Shown here: one piece after another, positions 61,368 through 64,000 of the stretch
Layout of the letters: each line of letters starts with the position of its first letter
Numbering within the stretch: the first letter of the stretch is position 1
From: Halioxenophilus sp033283405
Lineage (GTDB): Bacteria > Pseudomonadota > Gammaproteobacteria > Pseudomonadales > Cellvibrionaceae
Assembly: GCF_033283405.1 (NCBI RefSeq)
Contig: NZ_JAWMQR010000001.1
Coordinates: 1,281,585-1,345,584 of the forward strand
DNA: 64,000 nt
Direction: 5' to 3'
Translations under genes and position numbers: made by a program
Notes under the pieces: model-generated
Seen by the model: the letters and a program-made list of their open reading frames with translations, nothing else
Told to the model about the DNA's origin: nothing
The model's database searches: none

Positions 61368-61820
61368 AAATAGTTCTCTCAAACCGTCGTAGTTTTTAGC
61401 CATCATAAGCACTAACGCATTACGTGCTTGCTCGTAACTAAATGCCATACAAGTTAACGTTACCGTTCCCCATGCTCTATAGAGACCAAAAAATCTTTCT
61501 ACCTCGCCTGGAAATCGACACTGCGAAAAAAAATATATGTTATCTTCTTCTCTTCTTGCATACATAGTAATCATTTCTCTTTCACCAGCCACGTAAACTG
61601 AAATACTTGGAAATTTCTCTCTTCGATTCTGATGTATTTCAATTTCATGAAGCCAATTAAACGTATCAAAGATCTCAATCGCATTTTTCGCGTCGACGTC
61701 GTCTATAACTTCGAATTCGTCTTGTGGTGTACTTGCATAATTAAGAATCACGTACATATATCTAATTTCCTCTCTACTAAACTCCAAATCTAAACGCAGC
61801 ATTGAGTTGCTGGAGAGCAT
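61362..61820 (-). CDS. Hypothetical cassette protein (152 aa)
   Basis: The frame is open through the whole upstream attC, but the natural start is ATG 61820, which lies in the core GTTATGC of that attC, or ATG 61802 six codons later. The protein is acidic and contains LDLEFSREEIRYMYVILNYAST, FDTFNWLHEIEIHQNRREKFPSISVYVAG and AWGTVTLTCMAFSYEQARNALVLMMAKN. It is probably soluble and compact. No family was recognised. The stop TAA lies in the attC at 61252-61367. Confidence 0.65.
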   Translation of the reverse strand: MLSSNSMLRLDLEFSREEIRYMYVILNYASTPQDEFEVIDDVDAKNAIEIFDTFNWLHEIEIHQNRREKFPSISVYVAGEREMITMYARREEDNIYFFSQCRFPGEVERFFGLYRAWGTVTLTCMAFSYEQARNALVLMMAKNYDGLRELFA

Positions 61821-61932
61821 AACGCCCACAACAGGGGCCAAACGTAGTGGAGCCAATTTGCGGTAAAGTGAGCAAAGCGAACCGCAAATTGGCGGAGTGT
61901 AGTTTGGTCCCTTGCTTGTGATTGTTAGGTGC
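61816..61932 (-). repeat. attC site
   Basis: On the minus strand it runs from ACCTAACAATCACAAGC to TGTGGGCGTTATGC. GGGACCAAAC and GTTTGGCCCC pair, and ATTTGCGG and CCGCAAAT form the inner stem. This is a clear attC-type hairpin of about 115 bp. Confidence 0.8.
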
Positions 61933-61933
61933 A

Positions 61934-62668
61934 CTAGTACACTGGGCGACTATATAAATTTGAATTTTCCACATTCACACTCAACCCATACCGAACCAAC
62001 AATTGGCGAACCAAATCGCCAAACCAAGAAGGTGCTGACGGAGAAACATGTACTGATTGAATAAGTTTTTGTGGATCAATATCTATTTCAACATATTTTG
62101 CGTTAGCATCTATTTGCGCTTTATTTACATCTTCAAATGACCAAACCAAAGCTCTCATCTCATTCTCATGAGAGAAGCTAAGTCGTTTACACACGAATGG
62201 GAACAATAGGTTAGTGAAGGGTATTACCTGATGGTCGTAATCGATATAGTTAACCATGGTTGTGCGTATTCTAAAGCTAGATTTTTCCAATGGTTCGCAC
62301 AGCAACTCGTAATTCGTTCGAATTGCAATACCTTCATTACTTTGTAGATATAATTTCCACATCGCAGCTGATTCATGCTCGGCTGCAAACCAACAACTAA
62401 TATACATTTCTTTTTTTACGGTATCAGAATGTGAAATGAGTTGCTCAACTGCTTGTGTTGGGAGACCACCGTTTTTTTGTGGGTCTCTTAGCAAATTTAC
62501 ACCCGCTTTTGACCATGCCCCCTCATAAGCGTCTTCAAACTGGTCTGATCTTGGGAAAAAGAGCTTTTTATTTTCCAACAAACTTAGAAATTTTGTGAGA
62601 TCCATATACCTCCATAAACTAATGTTCGATTTTGGAGGATTAATAGTTTCGTGATTATTGTCTAGCAT
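61934..62668 (-). CDS. DUF2971-family protein (cassette gene)
   Basis: The 244-residue protein matches DUF2971 proteins: SLWRYMDLTKFLSLLENKKLFFPRSDQFEDAYEGAW at the N-terminus, then YISCWFAAEHESAAMWKLYLQSNEGIAIRTNYELL and AKYVEIDIDPQKLIQSVHVSPSAPSWFGDLVRQLL. This family occurs in phage, defence islands and integrons, and its function is not settled. ATG 62668 is used, with AAGG just upstream; GTG 62680 is an alternative. It lies between two attC sites. Confidence 0.75.
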   Translation of the reverse strand: MLDNNHETINPPKSNISLWRYMDLTKFLSLLENKKLFFPRSDQFEDAYEGAWSKAGVNLLRDPQKNGGLPTQAVEQLISHSDTVKKEMYISCWFAAEHESAAMWKLYLQSNEGIAIRTNYELLCEPLEKSSFRIRTTMVNYIDYDHQVIPFTNLLFPFVCKRLSFSHENEMRALVWSFEDVNKAQIDANAKYVEIDIDPQKLIQSVHVSPSAPSWFGDLVRQLLVRYGLSVNVENSNLYSRPVY

Positions 62669-62756
62669 ATTCCTTATCACCTTAAATCTCGAAATCTTGC
62701 AATGGTAGCCTTTACACTCAATCTTTAATGTCGGACGGCACTACGAAGCTGCCAGC

Positions 62757-62828
62757 ACCTAACGCCCAAAGCAGCGGAAAATAAAAGCGAAGCTTTTGGT
62801 TTTCCGACTGCCTTTGCTTGTTATAGGG
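62757..62828 (-). repeat. attC site
   Basis: On the minus strand it runs from CCCTATAACAAGCAAAGGCAG to GCTTTGGGCGTTAGGT. GGAAAA pairs with TTTTCC and AAGCTTCGCTTT forms the tip. The core GTTAGGT fits GTTRRRY. About 71 bp; the clearest site of the array. Confidence 0.88.
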
Positions 62829-62848
62829 CTTTTTCTCATTTGCGTGGC

Positions 62849-63292
62849 TCAGAGTTGAGAGCATTTCCCAATTTCTATGTGTGGAGTGCGACTCTCTGAT
62901 TCTGAGATGCCATTTCCTGGAACAACATTAATATAGCCACGAGGAACCACCCTCATGAATCGCAGGCTTTTTTCATTAAATGTAAAGTGCTCGCCCATCA
63001 CGATTCCTAGCATATCCAATGGGCCTCCACTATCACAATGCAAAAAGCCTCCAGAATTAATTCCCTGTTTGCACATTATTACAGGTACTTTATCTCCCAC
63101 CCTCACTACCTGAAGTGGGAAGCGCTCAATATTTGAAGCCTGAATGATGTATTTATTGTCTGTTCTAAAATTTGCTACGTCCCAGCTTGATTTAGAAAAT
63201 TGAAAACCACTGGCCTTGTCTGCCACACATAAATAAGAATCGGCATAACCAACCACAGGTAAAAGTAACAATAGGCATCCCAAAATCCGCAT
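62849..63292 (-). CDS. Exported hypothetical protein (cassette gene)
   Basis: The 147-residue protein has a signal peptide (MRILGCLLLLLPVVGYADS). The mature part holds four cysteines (YLCVADKAS, VIMCKQG, FLHCDSGG, GKCSQL) that could form two disulfides in the periplasm. Several segments look like beta strands (NKYIIQASNIERFPLQVVRVGDKVPVIM). No family was recognised. AGGAG lies upstream of the ATG. It lies between two attC sites. Confidence 0.7.
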   Translation of the reverse strand: MRILGCLLLLLPVVGYADSYLCVADKASGFQFSKSSWDVANFRTDNKYIIQASNIERFPLQVVRVGDKVPVIMCKQGINSGGFLHCDSGGPLDMLGIVMGEHFTFNEKSLRFMRVVPRGYINVVPGNGISESESRTPHIEIGKCSQL

Positions 63293-63361
63293 CTTCTTTT
63301 CTCCTAGTTAATTCTTAGCCTGATTCTAATCCAGTAAATTTGGGCTTCGGAGCATGCTAGC

Positions 63362-63456
63362 CCTATAACGCCCCGCTAAACGGCGAGCGTTAGCGAGTCC
63401 GGTGGAGGCCGCGCTTTTTGCGGCCGGAACGAATTTGAGCGGCTTGTTATAAGGCG
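63362..63456 (-). repeat. attC site
   Basis: On the minus strand it runs from CCTTATAACAAGCCGCTC to GGGGCGTTATAGGG, with GGCCGC and GCGGCC arms around AAAAAGC inside. The stop codon of the next cassette gene is in its first box. Confidence 0.75.
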
Positions 63457-63836
63457 ACATTTTTACGCACGTAGCTCCACGCGGAAAGGGAACAAACAAG
63501 ACCTAGCCCGCCATAAACACTAAGAAAGGTAATAGACTGAAAACTAAACTCTGTGCCCGAAACACCAAACATAACTACCGGAGTAAAAAAGCCACAAACA
63601 AAGCCTGAAAGGGTATAAACGACGAAGCTTACCCAGTTTGACCAAGAGTAAAATTGCCACAAGCGAATTAATGGATACGCCAGCAATAGACAAACAACAA
63701 GAGCTATAGGGAAAGCAATGAAACCAAAAATAGTTGCTGCCCCGCCATATGAAGGCAAGCTAACGATTATTAGAAGCAAAGCCCCTACGAAAGCTGATTG
63801 GATGCTAGATGCAATTACGTGCTTCCACATACTCAA
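63447..63836 (-). CDS. Four-helix membrane protein (cassette gene)
   Basis: The 129-residue protein has four hydrophobic segments (VGALLLIIVSLPSYGGAATIFGF, ALVVCLLLAYPLIRLW, WVSFVVYTLSGFVCGFFTPVVMFG, FLSVYGGLGLVCSLSAW). The N-terminus is short. No family was recognised. The ATG is only a few bases after the attC core at 63839, and the stop lies in the attC at 63362-63456, so the gene fills its cassette. Confidence 0.7.
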   Translation of the reverse strand: MSMWKHVIASSIQSAFVGALLLIIVSLPSYGGAATIFGFIAFPIALVVCLLLAYPLIRLWQFYSWSNWVSFVVYTLSGFVCGFFTPVVMFGVSGTEFSFQSITFLSVYGGLGLVCSLSAWSYVRKNVAL

Positions 63837-63838
63837 GC

Positions 63839-63874
63839 CTTATAACGCCAACAACACGGGCCGTAACGCAGCGG
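63839..63874 (-). repeat. attC site, truncated by an insertion sequence
   Basis: Only the core-side part remains: on the minus strand it reads towards GTTGGCGTTATAAGG. The other half is lost where the IS3-like end begins at about 63875. Confidence 0.6.
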
Positions 63875-64000
63875 TGATCCTATACCACTTTCGTTGACAC
63901 TTTTTATGCACATAGACTTTCATATTCCATAGGTGATTGAAAGCCTAATGTGCTGTGTAACCTCTCTCGATTATAAAATTCAATGTACTCAATGATATAC
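63875..64000 (-). mobile_element. IS3-family insertion sequence, one end, partial
   Basis: The element end seems to start with TGATCCTATACCACTTTCG at 63875 (boundary inferred), 29 bp beyond the stop of the transposase frame. It continues beyond the window. Confidence 0.6.
63904..64000 (-). CDS. IS3-family transposase OrfB, C-terminal end
   Basis: The last 31 codons of a minus-strand frame are visible, ending in TAA at 63904. They read YIEFYNRERLHSTLGFQSPMEYE, the conserved C-terminal block of IS3-family OrfB (rve integrase) proteins. The rest lies outside the window. Confidence 0.88.
   Translation of the reverse strand, partial: YIIEYIEFYNRERLHSTLGFQSPMEYESLCA

Noticed and set aside
61821..61934. 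N-terminal extension of the cassette protein at 61362
   Set aside because: These codons are the attC site read in frame; the natural start follows the recombination core.

Overview
The window is a GC-rich chromosomal segment of a Gram-negative bacterium, ending in an AT-rich accessory block. TonB-dependent receptors, lipoproteins with lipoboxes, a Tat-exported GMC oxidoreductase, a RAYT transposase and a LexA-type box of gammaproteobacterial form point to a gammaproteobacterium. The mix of CaiB-type CoA-transferases, crotonases, NTF2-like proteins, DUF1214 and LLM oxidoreductases resembles marine lipid or steroid degraders such as Cellvibrionales. That placement is inference; no rRNA or marker gene is present and no tRNA was seen.

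Region 1 (1-24100) is mainly a catabolic island. After a truncated ATP-grasp gene and a degenerate AMP-ligase-like gene come minus-strand blocks: NTF2-like, EthD-like, crotonase, 3-ketosteroid-dehydrogenase-like flavoprotein and [2Fe-2S] ferredoxin (2124-6172); a TonB receptor and an SDR; an AraC regulator; two overlapping CoA-transferases with a second crotonase; a plus-strand AraC regulator divergent from them; a hydantoinase/acetophenone-carboxylase-type A/B pair; and a cholesterol-oxidase-like GMC enzyme. A plus-strand SDR and an aldo-keto reductase follow. Together they suggest uptake, oxidation, CoA activation and cleavage of a cyclic, steroid- or terpenoid-like substrate. The substrate is not proven.

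Region 2 (24100-46250) is mixed: DUF4870 protein, lipoprotein sulfatase, MFS transporter with a 21-bp tandem repeat at its 3' end, a tandem pair of paralogous exported proteins, LEA14-like lipoprotein, GFA protein, large zinc metalloprotease, a long degenerate 21-bp repeat field, SLC12-type transporter, periplasmic binding protein, cation/proton antiporter, a methionine-rich exported protein and an epimerase.

Region 3 (46650-58831) has a second plus-strand catabolic run: LLM oxidoreductase, sulfotransferase, TIM-barrel isomerase, DUF1214 protein and Rieske oxygenase. A 262-bp MITE-like element follows, then another TonB receptor. A decayed MITE end and small repeats come next, then a quinone-oxidoreductase/FMN-reductase pair divergent from a LysR regulator.

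Region 4 (about 59000-64000) is AT-rich and reads as an integron gene-cassette array without a visible integrase. Minus-strand genes are separated by attC-like sites. The array is interrupted by a RAYT transposase whose promoter, with a LexA-like box, is duplicated as a 114-bp direct repeat. It is cut at the right edge by an IS3-family element. Two cassette genes (39 and 49 codons) and a truncated gene remnant were read directly from the sequence.
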